Shown: piece by piece, positions 37,024 to 45,488 of the stretch | Layout of the letters: the number at the start of each line of letters is the position of its first letter | Position numbering within the stretch: the first letter of the stretch is position 1 | Source: Herbaspirillum rubrisubalbicans | GTDB taxonomy: Bacteria; Pseudomonadota; Gammaproteobacteria; Burkholderiales; Burkholderiaceae_D | Reading direction: 5' to 3' | NCBI RefSeq assembly: GCF_003719195.1 | Contig: NZ_CP024996.1 | Location: 2,108,001 to 2,172,000, forward strand | Length of the DNA stretch: 64,000 bases | Program-made: the position numbers and the translations under genes | The notes under the pieces: model-generated | Database searches by the model: none | Told to the model about the DNA's origin: nothing | What the model saw: the letters and a program-made list of their open reading frames with translations, nothing else

Positions 37024-37073
37024 CTCTGATCTCTGATCTCTGAACTCAGATCACAGATGTCTGATATCTGAGG
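37024..37073. repeat. TCTGA/TCAGA palindromic repeat cluster A
   Basis: About 50 bases built from CTCTGAT units: CTCTGATCTCTGATCTCTGA followed by ACTCAGATCACAGATGTCTG and ATATCTGAGG. It contains several overlapping inverted repeats and resembles cluster B at 41285-41340. Confidence 0.6.
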
Positions 37074-37175
37074 TTGGGGCACTGGCCGCTTCCTTTCCCT
37101 GATTGCTCTGACCTATGTCTTGTCCGCCGTGCTGGCTGGTCCGCACGGACTTCGGATCCTTCTACAGGAAAAACC

Positions 37176-38054
37176 ATGAAACGCATTGTTCTGTTCCTCG
37201 TTACCAACCTGGCCGTGATGCTGGTCTTGAGCTTCACCGCCAGCCTGCTCGGCGTGAACCGCTACCTTACCGCCAATGGCCTGAACCTGGGCATGTTGCT
37301 GGTGTTCTGTGGCCTGATGGGCTTTGGTGGTTCCTTCATCTCGCTGTTCATGTCCAAGACCATCGCCAAGTGGTCCACCGGCGCGCGGGTGATCGAGCAA
37401 CCGCAGAATTCCACCGAACTGTGGCTGCTGCAGACCGTGCAGACCCTGGCCGCACGCGCCCAGTTGCCCATGCCGGAAGTGGCGGTCTATGACGGCGAGC
37501 CCAACGCCTTTGCTACCGGCGCCAGCAAGAACAATTCGCTGGTGGCGGTGTCCACCGGTCTGTTGCAGAGCATGACCAAGGACGAAGTGGAGGCCGTGCT
37601 GGCCCACGAAGTGGCCCACATCGCCAATGGCGACATGGTCACGCTGACCCTGATCCAGGGTGTGGTCAATACCTTCGTGATGTTCTTTGCGCGCATCGTC
37701 GGCTACTTCGTGGATTCCTTCCTGCGTCGTAACAACGAAGAGAATTCCGGCCCCGGCATCGCCTACATGGCGACCGTGTTCGTCTGCGAAATCGTCTTCG
37801 GCATCCTGGCTAGCATCATCGTCATGTACTTCTCGCGCCAGCGTGAATATCGCGCCGATGCCGGCGCGGCCTCGCTGATGGGTTCCAGGACGCCCATGAT
37901 CAATGCCCTGCGTCGCCTGGGTGGCCTGCAAGCGGATGGCTTGCCGCAGAATCTGCAAGCTTCCGGTATCTCCGGGCGCCAGTCCTGGCTGGGCCTGTTC
38001 TCCAGCCATCCGCCGCTGGAGTCGCGCATCGCCGCGTTGCAGTCGGCGCGTTGA
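37176..38054 (+). CDS. htpX: Membrane zinc metalloprotease HtpX
   Basis: 292 residues. Two N-terminal membrane helices (about 5-55), the zinc-binding HExxH in [15 protein letters not shown], two further helices, and the third ligand Glu in [14 protein letters not shown]. HtpX degrades damaged inner-membrane proteins and acts alongside FtsH. The ATG follows AGGAAAAACC. It is preceded by palindrome cluster A and followed by a perfect 12-bp hairpin at 38076-38109. Confidence 0.95.
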   Translation: MKRIVLFLVTNLAVMLVLSFTASLLGVNRYLTANGLNLGMLLVFCGLMGFGGSFISLFMSKTIAKWSTGARVIEQPQNSTELWLLQTVQTLAARAQLPMPEVAVYDGEPNAFATGASKNNSLVAVSTGLLQSMTKDEVEAVLAHEVAHIANGDMVTLTLIQGVVNTFVMFFARIVGYFVDSFLRRNNEENSGPGIAYMATVFVCEIVFGILASIIVMYFSRQREYRADAGAASLMGSRTPMINALRRLGGLQADGLPQNLQASGISGRQSWLGLFSSHPPLESRIAALQSAR

Positions 38055-38075
38055 TGCGCTGACCTGATGATCCGT

Positions 38076-38109
38076 CCGCAGGCGGTGTCACGCCAAGCAC
38101 CGCCTGCGG
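38076..38109. other. Perfect 12-bp hairpin between htpX and the antiporter gene
   Basis: CCGCAGGCGGTG (38076-38087) and CACCGCCTGCGG (38098-38109) with a 10-base loop and no T run. It may be a mRNA-stabilising 3' end of htpX or a factor-dependent terminator. Confidence 0.6.
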
Positions 38110-38230
38110 AGGTCGTTGCTGTCGTTCCGGCTGACCAAGTGCGGCCCCGTGTTAGTCTGTGCGGGCCGCATCGAGGTCGTTTCCAGTCATCTCCACTCAA
38201 TTCATCCACTCCAGAAAGGACGCCTGACTG

Positions 38231-39871
38231 ATGCCTCATCACACCCCCTTGATCGCCACCATTGTCGCCGGCCTGGTACTGGCCTTCATCTTCGGTACCC
38301 TGGCCCATCGTCTCAAAATGCCGCCCTTGATCGGCTACCTGGTCGCTGGCATTGCCATCGGTCCCTTTACACCCGGCTTCGTGGGCGATGCCGACCTGGC
38401 CCAGGAACTGGCCGAGATCGGGGTGATCCTGCTGATGTTCGGCGTCGGTCTGCACTTTTCGCTCAAGGACTTGCTATCGGTCAAGAACATCGCCATTCCC
38501 GGCGCAGTCGCCCAGATCGCCATTGCCACCTTGCTCGGCATGGGCCTGGGCTGGATGCTGGGCTGGCCGTTCGGCGAGGGCTTCCTGTTCGGCCTGGCGC
38601 TGTCCGTGGCCAGCACCGTGGTGTTGCTCAAGGCACTGCAGGAGCGTCGCCTGGTGGAAACCCAGCGCGGCCGCATCGCCGTGGGCTGGCTCATCGTCGA
38701 GGACATCGCCATGGTGCTGGCGCTGGTGTTGATCCCGGCGCTCTCGGGCATCCTCGGCGGCAAGGGCGAAGCCTTGAGCGGCAGTGCCGTGCTGCTGACC
38801 CTGGGCCTGACGCTGGGCAAGGTGGTGGCCTTCGTGGCCGTGATGTTGATCGTCGGGCGCCGCGTCATTCCCTGGATCCTGGAGCGCATTGCCGATACCG
38901 GCTCGCGCGAACTGTTCCGCCTGGCGGTGCTGGCCATCGCGCTGGGCTTTGCACTGGGCTCGGCCTATGTGTTCGGGGTCTCGTTCGCGCTGGGCGCCTT
39001 CTTTGCCGGCATGATCCTCTCCGAATCCGAGTTGAGCCACCGCGCCGCCGAGGAATCGCTGCCCCTGCGCGACGCGTTCTCGGTGCTGTTCTTCGTCTCG
39101 GTGGGGATGCTGTTCGATCCTTCCATCGTCTTGCGTGAACCGTTGCTGGTGCTGGCGACCGTCTTGATCATCGTGGTCGGCAAGTCGCTGGCAGCGTGGT
39201 TGATCGTGCGCGCATTTGGTCACCCCAATAGCACTGCGCTGACGATTTCGGCCAGCCTGGCCCAGATCGGGGAATTTTCCTTCATCCTGGCTACACTCGG
39301 CCTGTCGCTGGACCTGCTCTCGCCGATGGCGCGCGACCTGATCCTGGGCGGGGCGATCCTGTCCATCCTCCTCAATCCGCTGCTGTTCTCGCTGTTGGAC
39401 CGTTATGAAGCACGCCAGCCCAAGCCGGCCGATGTGAGCGACGTGCCGCCCACGGTCGCGCTGCAGGATCACGTGGTGCTGGTCGGCTATGGCCGTGTCG
39501 GGCGCGGCATCGGCGAACAGTTGCGCGCTCAGGGCAAGCCCTTCGTGGTGATCGAGGCGCAACGCGAGAACCTGGATGCCTTGCGCCAGGATGGGGTGCC
39601 GGCGCTCTATGGCAATGCCGCCCAGAGCGAATTGCTGAAGGCGGCAGCGGTGGAGCGGGCGCGCTGGCTGCTGGTGGCGATCCCTGAAGTGTTCGAGGCC
39701 GGGCAGGTGATCGAAAATGCCCTGGAACTCAATGCCGGCCTGAAGGTGGTGGCCCGCGCCCATTCCGATGCCGAGATCGAGCACTTGGAAAAGCATGGCG
39801 CCCAGCGCGTCATCATGGGCGAGCGCGAGATTGCCCGCGGCATGTTGGAGATGGTGGAGCAGGCCAACTGA
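38231..39871 (+). CDS. ybaL: Monovalent cation:proton antiporter-2 family protein (KefB/YbaL-like)
   Basis: 546 residues. The N-terminal part (about 1-390) has some twelve membrane helices with the CPA2 motifs LGFALGSAYVFGVSFALGAF and EIGVILLMFGVGLHFS; the C-terminal part is a RCK/TrkA-N domain (DHVVLVGYGRVGRGIGEQL, about 418-545) binding NAD(H) or nucleotides. Such proteins exchange K+ or Na+ for protons and are often gated by redox or glutathione adducts. YbaL/KefB is the nearest named group by layout; the exact ion is unknown. No ancillary KefG/KefF gene is adjacent. Confidence 0.88.
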   Translation: MPHHTPLIATIVAGLVLAFIFGTLAHRLKMPPLIGYLVAGIAIGPFTPGFVGDADLAQELAEIGVILLMFGVGLHFSLKDLLSVKNIAIPGAVAQIAIATLLGMGLGWMLGWPFGEGFLFGLALSVASTVVLLKALQERRLVETQRGRIAVGWLIVEDIAMVLALVLIPALSGILGGKGEALSGSAVLLTLGLTLGKVVAFVAVMLIVGRRVIPWILERIADTGSRELFRLAVLAIALGFALGSAYVFGVSFALGAFFAGMILSESELSHRAAEESLPLRDAFSVLFFVSVGMLFDPSIVLREPLLVLATVLIIVVGKSLAAWLIVRAFGHPNSTALTISASLAQIGEFSFILATLGLSLDLLSPMARDLILGGAILSILLNPLLFSLLDRYEARQPKPADVSDVPPTVALQDHVVLVGYGRVGRGIGEQLRAQGKPFVVIEAQRENLDALRQDGVPALYGNAAQSELLKAAAVERARWLLVAIPEVFEAGQVIENALELNAGLKVVARAHSDAEIEHLEKHGAQRVIMGEREIARGMLEMVEQAN

Positions 39872-39956
39872 GCTGGCGGCCTGCAGCATTTTTCTTGCCG
39901 TGCTACAGTCGCGGCTGCTGTCGCAGCGGAGCAGGGCTTCGCTGCGCGGCAACAAG

Positions 39957-40118
39957 TTCTCGGGGCGGGGTGTAACTCCCCACCGGCGGTAATCAAACGG
40001 CGTCGCCCGACGTCGTCTGTAGCCCGCGAGCGCCCGGCCTGCCAGTGTGCAGATCGGGGTCAGCAGACCTGGTGTGATTCCAGGGCCGACGGTCATAGTC
40101 CGGATGAAAGAGAACGGG
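39957..40118 (+). promoter_or_regulatory. FMN riboswitch (RFN element)
   Basis: The conserved RFN blocks are all present in order: TCTCGGGGCGGGGTG, CCCCACCGGCGGT, AGCCCGCGAGCG, GTCAGCAGACCTGGTGTGA, GCCGACGGTCATAGTCCGG and ATGAAAGAGAACG. It lies about 95 bases before the lumazine synthase gene. FMN binding represses riboflavin synthesis genes. No U-run terminator is seen between it and ribH; the hairpin GCGCACCTGC...GTGCGCGC may act on translation instead. Confidence 0.95.
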
Positions 40119-40213
40119 ATGTCCGGTGTCGCGCACCTGCTGCTGCTGTGGCAGTGCGCGCACGGCCGTGCATTCCCACGCCCTGTTTATTCATCGAACA
40201 GGAGTCCTGAACC

Positions 40214-40717
40214 ATGTCGCAAACGCATCTGTCTGCCGTTCCTTCCCACCACGCGCAACGTATCGCCTTCGTCCAGGCCAGCTGGCACAAGGATATCGTC
40301 GACCAGTGCCGTATCGGTTTCACCGAAGAAATGGCCAAGCTGGGCTGGCCCGCGTCCAGCATCGATTTCTTCGAGCTGCCGGGCGCCTTCGAAATCCCCC
40401 TGCACGCCAAGGTGCTGGCCAAGACCGGCAAGTATGCCGGCGTCGTCGCCAGCGGCCTGGTGGTCGATGGCGGCATCTATCGCCATGACTTCGTGGCGCA
40501 ATCGGTCATCTCGGCGCTCATGCAAGTGCAGCTGGAGACCGAAGTGCCGGTCTTCTCGGCCGTGCTGACGCCGCATCACTTCCATGCCCATAGCGAACAT
40601 CACGACTACTTCCACGCGCATTTCCTGGTCAAGGGACGTGAGGCGGCACAGGCTTGCGCCAGCACCGTGGCCAAGCTGGCGGAGGTGCGCGCAGCTCGCA
40701 GCCTGAACGCGGCCTGA
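40214..40717 (+). CDS. ribH2: 6,7-dimethyl-8-ribityllumazine synthase, RibH2 type
   Basis: 167 residues. The lumazine synthase pattern is clear: RIAFVQASWHKDIVDQCRIG, VVASGLVVDGGIYRHDFVAQ, and the C-terminal HHFHAHSEHHDYFHAHFLVK with GREAA. The His-rich C-terminus and sequence style match the RibH2 group known from Brucella and Mesorhizobium rather than the housekeeping RibH. It condenses 5-amino-6-ribitylaminouracil with dihydroxybutanone phosphate, the step before riboflavin synthase. An FMN riboswitch precedes it. A good ribosome binding site (CAGGAG) lies upstream. Confidence 0.9.
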   Translation: MSQTHLSAVPSHHAQRIAFVQASWHKDIVDQCRIGFTEEMAKLGWPASSIDFFELPGAFEIPLHAKVLAKTGKYAGVVASGLVVDGGIYRHDFVAQSVISALMQVQLETEVPVFSAVLTPHHFHAHSEHHDYFHAHFLVKGREAAQACASTVAKLAEVRAARSLNAA

Positions 40718-40898
40718 AGCAGGAGTGAGGCGGGCCGGGGCGAGGCTGGTGCCGACGGGTAATTTTCTTCACATTTTGATTAACATTGGTGAAGCATTTG
40801 CTTACAACCCTTACGGCTTTTGCCTAGAGTTGTCAGCTTGCTGGGCATATAGTCACGCTACGCATTGCAGAAATACGTCAGAACAACGAGGAGCTATC

Positions 40899-41225
40899 GT
40901 GAACAAGTCCATTCCCATGATTGCCGGCATGACCGTCTTCGCCGCCTGCGCCGGCCTGTGGGCAGCACCGGCCATGGCCGGGCATGTCTCCATCGGTGTG
41001 AACATCGGCGTGCCGGGTGCTTACGTGGCGCCCCCGCCCGTCTATGTGCAACCGGCCCCGATCTATGCGCCGCCGCCTCCGCCGCCGGTGTATGTGCGTC
41101 CGGCTCCGGTCTACTACGTCAATCCGGCCCCGGTGTACGTGGAGCGTGATTACTATTATCGCGGCCACCACCGCCACTGGCATCGTCCGCCGCCACCGCC
41201 GCCAGGCTATTACTGGGGACGTTGA
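40899..41225 (+). CDS. Secreted Pro/Tyr-rich repeat protein, GTG start
   Basis: 108 residues from GTG 40899 with ribosome binding site AACGAGGAGC. A signal peptide (MIAGMTVFAACAGLWAAPAM|AG) is followed by HVSIGVNIGVPGAYVAPPPV and repeats of the form (P/x)PVYVxPAPVY, then a HHRHWH segment and PPPPPPGYYWGR. This matches small periplasmic or surface proteins with PxPVYV repeats common in Burkholderiales. The function is unknown. The composition suggests an extended, possibly metal-binding, wall or outer-membrane associated peptide. Confidence 0.78.
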   Translation: MNKSIPMIAGMTVFAACAGLWAAPAMAGHVSIGVNIGVPGAYVAPPPVYVQPAPIYAPPPPPPVYVRPAPVYYVNPAPVYVERDYYYRGHHRHWHRPPPPPPGYYWGR

Positions 41226-41257
41226 ACCGGTTGATGTTGTCTTGTCGGGATGAAAAA

Positions 41258-41285
41258 AATGGCGGCTGCGGCCGCCATTGTTGTA
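41258..41285 (+). terminator. Intrinsic terminator
   Basis: Stem AATGGCGGC, loop TGCG, GCCGCCATT, then GTTGT. The T run is short, but the position just after the gene fits. Confidence 0.6.
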
Positions 41286-41340
41286 TCTCAGTTCAGAGCT
41301 CTGAGGTCTATATGTCAGAGTTCTGACTTCTGAACTCTGC
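41285..41340. repeat. TCTGA/TCAGA palindromic repeat cluster B
   Basis: About 55 bases of interleaved palindromes: ATCTCAGTTCAGAGCTCTGA, GGTCTATATGTCAGAGTTCT and GACTTCTGAACTCTGC. It shares the CTCTGAACT core and overall style with cluster A at 37024-37073, here between convergent genes. Confidence 0.6.
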
Positions 41341-41348
41341 CTCTCCGC

Positions 41349-41909
41349 TTATTTCTTGGCCGGTGCCGTGTCATCATCGACATCGACCAGCAGGTAGCGC
41401 TCGGCGGCGCCGAAGAAGCGGTCATAGAAATCGGGCGAGCGTATGGTTTCGCTGGAGACGCGCACCATCGAATCATCGCTGGCGGCAAAGGGCATCGAGA
41501 CCGAGCCCAGCACGCTCACGCCCAGGCTGGCCGAGCTGTTGCTCTTCTTGATGCCGTAGCCATCCTGGGTGGCACTGGCGAACATGGTCGAGCTCTTGCC
41601 ATTGCCGTTGGAGGCGCAGACTACGTGGAAGGCGATTTCCATGTGCTTGTCGCTGGCCGGCTGGAAGCTCTTGTTGCCATCCAGGGTATTGTCGGTCGAT
41701 TTGCTGATGACATAGCCCTGGCCCAGCAAGGCGCGCCGCGCCGCTTCGCAGACCGCTTTTTCGCTGCCGGGGAAGCTACGTGAGAAGGCGCTGGTATCGC
41801 TGAATTCTTCCTGGTGATAGAAAGCGGGTTTGCCGGTGGAGCAGGCGGACAGGCCCAGACAAACAGCGGCGGCGAGGTAGAACGGAACAGAAAAACGCGA
41901 GCGCGACAT
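41349..41909 (-). CDS. DUF2242 family lipoprotein
   Basis: 186 residues with a lipoprotein signal (FYLAAAVCLGLSAC|S). The body shows FYHQEEFSDTSAFSRSFPGS, CEAARRALLGQGYVISKSTD and FQPASDKHMEIAFHVVCAS, then a Ser/Gly-rich stretch, matching the DUF2242 family, whose role is unknown. It is probably an outer-membrane-anchored periplasmic protein. It is convergent with the repeat protein at 40899. The ATG is the first in frame and gives the signal peptide. Confidence 0.82.
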   Translation of the reverse strand: MSRSRFSVPFYLAAAVCLGLSACSTGKPAFYHQEEFSDTSAFSRSFPGSEKAVCEAARRALLGQGYVISKSTDNTLDGNKSFQPASDKHMEIAFHVVCASNGNGKSSTMFASATQDGYGIKKSNSSASLGVSVLGSVSMPFAASDDSMVRVSSETIRSPDFYDRFFGAAERYLLVDVDDDTAPAKK

Positions 41910-42188
41910 GCGGCGGATCTCCAGCGACAGAAAACGGTGGCGTGAATTGTAAAGGATTCACCCGCATCAGGGTTTGCACAGTTGGTAAAGATCGGTAACA
42001 GAAGCCTTACCATCTGCCAAGAGCGGAAGTGAAGAAGCTTGCAAGTCAGTCGAGGGAAGATAAAATCACTTGTGGAATTGCTTGACTGAAAGTATTGTTA
42101 GGCGCTTCTAGGGAGTGGTCTTCCATCGGGACGATCATGAATCTGCGCAGCAAGCTGAGCAAATTCGCATACGGCCTCGTTAACGATA
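41910..42188. other. Intergenic region, 279 bp
   Basis: No convincing gene. It carries the divergent leaders of the DUF2242 gene and the small protein at 42189. A short ORF from the ATG at 42137 overlaps the latter in another frame without further support. Confidence 0.4.
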
Positions 42189-42410
42189 ATGGACAAAAAT
42201 CAGAAAGCGGAATTGGAGCGTATCCAGAAGGAACTGGTTGACGCGCACAACCGGGCTGCGTGGCAGATGGCCGCGACGATCATCAAGGCTTCGCTGGTCA
42301 AGAACGGCATGGATCAGCCGCCCACTGCAGCCGAACTGGCTGATCTCAATGCCACCATCACCAATCTGCGTAGTGTGGCCGAGGATGCGCTGGAGTTGCT
42401 CAAGCGTTGA
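42189..42410 (+). CDS. Small conserved-looking helical protein of unknown function
   Basis: 73 residues: QKAELERIQKELVDAHNRAA, then WQMAATIIKASLVKNGMDQP and a helical end LRSVAEDALELLKR. It looks soluble and alpha-helical, with heptad-like spacing that allows a short coiled coil. No family is recognised. Codon use is normal for the chromosome. It sits alone between the DUF2242 gene and the HicB gene, with a weak ribosome binding site. Confidence 0.55.
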   Translation: MDKNQKAELERIQKELVDAHNRAAWQMAATIIKASLVKNGMDQPPTAAELADLNATITNLRSVAEDALELLKR

Positions 42411-42494
42411 GTCTGGTCTTGCCTTTGTCTTTGTAGCACCGGGCGAGTGACCTGGTGACTGCTCACTCCCCCCGTTTCGAGTCCCACCTATTTG

Positions 42495-42893
42495 CTATCG
42501 ACGGCTCCCGGCCTGCATTTCGTGCTCGGCCGCCAGGGCCAGGAAGGCCGAGCGCGACATGCGTCGTGCCTGTGCCACGGCATCGATGCGCGTCACCAGG
42601 CCCTGCGGCAGACTGACGTTGAGCCGTACCGCCTTGGCGTTGACGCGCGACAGATCGATTTCCACCAGCATCCAATAACCACCCTGGAAGTGTTCATCGT
42701 CGGCCCAGTCTTCAGGGGCGCTCGGGCTAGGGATGGGCTCGGCCTCCCCGTGAAAATGCGCCTCCACTGCTTCCTGCGCGGCTGCGGGCAGGAGTTGCAG
42801 TTCGTCCGCTCCGGCAAAGCAGCCGGGGAAATCGGGGAAGGTGGCGCCATAGGCACTGTGGGCGTCCTTGTGGACGTAGATGGCATAGAGCAT
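42495..42893 (-). CDS. hicB: HicB-family antitoxin-like protein (orphan)
   Basis: 132 residues. The N-terminal HicB fold shows MLYAIYVHKDAHSAYGATFP followed by DFPGCFAGADELQLLPAAAQ, the DFPGC signature, and the C-terminal part is a ribbon-helix-helix (VRLNVSLPQGLVTRIDAVAQ; ARRMSRSAFLALAAEHEM). HicB normally neutralises the HicA mRNA-cutting toxin. No HicA-sized ORF lies on either side: downstream is another gene and upstream is the divergent nuclease gene only 76 bases away. So it is an orphan, perhaps a leftover or a stand-alone regulator at the edge of the island. Confidence 0.85.
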   Translation of the reverse strand: MLYAIYVHKDAHSAYGATFPDFPGCFAGADELQLLPAAAQEAVEAHFHGEAEPIPSPSAPEDWADDEHFQGGYWMLVEIDLSRVNAKAVRLNVSLPQGLVTRIDAVAQARRMSRSAFLALAAEHEMQAGSRR

Positions 42894-42969
42894 GACTTAT
42901 TTGGTACTACGTCAGTGCGCTTTATGCGAAATAGCTTGGTAGTGTTTGTAAAAATGCTACTTAAAGTCT

Positions 42970-44055
42970 GTGGTGAAAAGTAAAGCACGGCATTTCAATC
43001 CCCGGGGTTATATCACTCAAGGAACACTAGTGGAAGAACTGCTGGAGCATTTCAAAAGGGCTAAGAAAAAATATGATGCATATCAGGATCCGCGCGATGA
43101 CATAAAGGCGATTGTCCTTGCATGTATTCGACATATGAGAACCGCTAGGAAGATGGAGTGGGGCGGTCCATTGGGCAAGAGATACACGATATTTTACGTC
43201 GGGAGGAATAAGTCTCGTCCATTTCTAACCAATCAAATAATCACTGAAGATGAGTTTTCATCCCTTTGGGATCAACTACTTCAATCTGCGAACCGAGAAG
43301 AGAAGTGCTTCACTCTGCCAGAGGAGCAGGTAACTAAAACGGTTTACAACGCCGTTGTGTCATTTTGCGTCTGTATCGATATTTGGAAACCAAAAAGTCG
43401 GAAAACACCGGGCACTTATTTTGAAGTAGTACTTGGAACACTGATTGGACTAATACTGCCCGACGCTACACGGCGAACAAAACACATTCCGCTCCCAACG
43501 GAAGTAGCTCAATCCGTTGCAGCGGTAAGCGATATCGCGCAGAGCCTGGAGGTGACAGAAGAAGAACTATCTTTGGATAATGAAATTGATGCTGTGCTTA
43601 GTGACGAAGGAGTAGGTGCGGAGGAAGAGGCGGAAGAGGGAAAACGGTCCGACATATCGCAAGTGGCGACAGATATTGTTTTTGATTTCGATGGAAAAGG
43701 GATCGTTATTCCAGCAAAAATCACTACCAGGGAGCGTATTGTCCAGCCTTTCGCACATCAACGAATATTAGATAGTGTGTTTGGCGCAGGGAGATATATC
43801 TCTTTGCTAATGTGCGTAAGCGAAACGCAAAGATCGGATAAGGATCGCAGAGTAAACGAAATATGTGTGCCAGGAACTATTGCACTTTTCCAAAGGCATT
43901 TAGCAAGAATCGGCGGTATCTATTACCTAGATCCGCCGGAGCGCTACATGACCCTTGGTAGGCGTGAGGTCGTTCCAGTCCAATCCCTTGGGGCGTTATT
44001 AACCTCTGGCTTGGCGGCGATCGTTACTCAACTAAATCGAGCTCCGTCTGTCTAG
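42970..44055 (+). CDS. Putative type II restriction endonuclease
   Basis: 361 residues from GTG 42970 (or 42973). I do not recognise a named family. The case for a nuclease is its place beside a C5 methyltransferase and C-like regulator, the lower GC, and a plausible PD-(D/E)xK layout: Glu152 in TPGTYFEVVLGTLIG, Asp235/Asp239/Asp241 in TDIVFDFDGKGIVIPAK and Lys250, followed by TTRERIVQPFAHQRILD. An acidic linker (about 195-224) separates the N-terminal half, which may recognise DNA. The gene is convergent with the methyltransferase and overlaps its 3' end by 32 bases. Confidence 0.7.
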   Translation: MVKSKARHFNPRGYITQGTLVEELLEHFKRAKKKYDAYQDPRDDIKAIVLACIRHMRTARKMEWGGPLGKRYTIFYVGRNKSRPFLTNQIITEDEFSSLWDQLLQSANREEKCFTLPEEQVTKTVYNAVVSFCVCIDIWKPKSRKTPGTYFEVVLGTLIGLILPDATRRTKHIPLPTEVAQSVAAVSDIAQSLEVTEEELSLDNEIDAVLSDEGVGAEEEAEEGKRSDISQVATDIVFDFDGKGIVIPAKITTRERIVQPFAHQRILDSVFGAGRYISLLMCVSETQRSDKDRRVNEICVPGTIALFQRHLARIGGIYYLDPPERYMTLGRREVVPVQSLGALLTSGLAAIVTQLNRAPSV

Positions 44056-45214
44056 CCGTTGTGTGTATCTTCATATCAGGGCTTAGGTAACCGTCCGAGA
44101 TGAGTAAAGCACGCAAAACCTCAATTCCAACCGCTTCTGCGAGAGGCGGTGGAACTACATTTCCAATTTGAGAGCGGACGTCTCCACGGTTTCCTTCAAA
44201 AACAAAGGAGTCGGGAAAACCCTGCATTCTTGCAGCTTCTCGCGGCGTAATTGGCCTATCTTGAGTCGGATGCCCATATCTGCCTCTGGTGAAGCTGTCG
44301 AAGCCACCCGTGATTGTTGGGCACTGACCGTCAAAACGTAGGCGACCATATACATCGGGCCAGCCACCAGAAGAAGGATCTACGCCTTGATGGCAAGGTA
44401 GTCTTAAATGCTCAGGGATATTGCGCCACCCCCCTCCTTGAGGAACGTGGCTGAAGCGCTCAATGTTGATTGCAGTTACTTTTGCTCGTTGATGATTTGC
44501 AAAAAGTGGGTGTACAGAATAGTCAAGTGGCGGCTCAGGTAAGTCGCTGAGGACTTCTCCAACGGTGCGCCACTTTGCTACTGTTCGAAGCGGTATTGAA
44601 AAGTCTCCCTCTTGATCTCGGCGTTCGCCTACTACGATGAATCGTTCTCGGGTTTGCGGCAACCCATAGTCAGCAGCATTGTAAAAATGGGGAACCAAAT
44701 GATAGTTCGACAGGCGTTCCTGCATCTCAGCTAAATAGCGTTTGCCTCGAAGTTGACCAAATATGGCTACGTTCTCAAACAACAAAAACCTTGGTTTAAT
44801 TTCTTCAACGAGGCGAATGTAATCCAGAACGAGGTCGTTCCGTTCATCGCCTAAATGTCCACCTCTGCGCTGTTTTGAAAATCCTTGGCAAGGTGGCCCA
44901 CCAGCGAACAACGCGAGTTCACCGGGCTTTACTCCGGCAAGGTGCATTAGCTCTTTGCCTGTGACTTTTCTCGCATCCCCAACAAAACAATGGCCGGGGA
45001 GGTTTCTGTTGTGGGTGGCTACTGATGGAGCATCAACATCAAATGAGACTGCGACATCGAAACCTGCCCAGCTCAGCCCTAGACTCATTCCTCCTGGACC
45101 GCAAAAGGATTCAATAGCTTTGTAGCCAATGTTTTTCGCTGTTTCGGCAATCGTGTCGCGTGAATTATCCAGATATCCACATGACTGCATTCCCAAGCCG
45201 TCAAATCGTTTCAA
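44024..45214 (-). CDS. DNA (cytosine-5-)-methyltransferase
   Basis: 396 residues from a TTG at 45214, which has a good ribosome binding site (AGGGAG); an ATG at 45190 is the alternative. C5-methyltransferase motifs in order: I FCGPGGMSLGLSWAGFD (37-53), IV GGPPCQGFSKQ with catalytic Cys108, VI FENV (145-148), VIII QTRER (186-190), a target-recognition region about 225-330, and IX-X REAARMQGFPD and IGNVVPPPLAEA (349-360). It protects the host sequence for the nuclease encoded opposite. The recognition sequence cannot be read from the protein. The GC is below that of the flanking genes, pointing to transfer. Confidence 0.93.
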   Translation of the reverse strand: MKRFDGLGMQSCGYLDNSRDTIAETAKNIGYKAIESFCGPGGMSLGLSWAGFDVAVSFDVDAPSVATHNRNLPGHCFVGDARKVTGKELMHLAGVKPGELALFAGGPPCQGFSKQRRGGHLGDERNDLVLDYIRLVEEIKPRFLLFENVAIFGQLRGKRYLAEMQERLSNYHLVPHFYNAADYGLPQTRERFIVVGERRDQEGDFSIPLRTVAKWRTVGEVLSDLPEPPLDYSVHPLFANHQRAKVTAINIERFSHVPQGGGWRNIPEHLRLPCHQGVDPSSGGWPDVYGRLRFDGQCPTITGGFDSFTRGRYGHPTQDRPITPREAARMQGFPDSFVFEGNRGDVRSQIGNVVPPPLAEAVGIEVLRALLISDGYLSPDMKIHTTARQTELDLVE

Positions 45215-45236
45215 AGATTACTCCCTATCTTTCCTA

Positions 45237-45464
45237 TTACAGTTTTGCTTCTGCTAACAAGTACGACGCGCTGACGTGCAATGCTTTTGCAATTGCAACG
45301 ATATTTCTCAGCGAAATATTTCTTTCACCTCGCTCAACTGATCCGATATAGGTTCTATGAAGGTCGGACTCAAACGCTAGTTGTTCTTGTGACATAGATC
45401 TTGCCGCCCGTTCTCGGCGGATAATTTCGCCTAAGGCTGATTCAGGATTTGAAAGGCTATTCAT
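45237..45464 (-). CDS. XRE-type regulator, probable restriction-modification controller (C protein)
   Basis: 75 residues with a single helix-turn-helix: LGEIIRRERAARSMSQEQLA, then FESDLHRTYIGSVERGERN and SLRNIVAIAKALHVSASYLL. This size and the RTYIGSVERGERN stretch are typical of C proteins that time restriction enzyme expression. The stop is 22 bases before the methyltransferase start on the same strand, so C and M are probably co-transcribed, while the nuclease lies on the other strand. An inverted repeat at 45489-45513 in front of the gene is a likely operator. Confidence 0.85.
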   Translation of the reverse strand: MNSLSNPESALGEIIRRERAARSMSQEQLAFESDLHRTYIGSVERGERNISLRNIVAIAKALHVSASYLLAEAKL

Positions 45465-45488
45465 GCCCGGCAACTTATCCCGCAAGAT

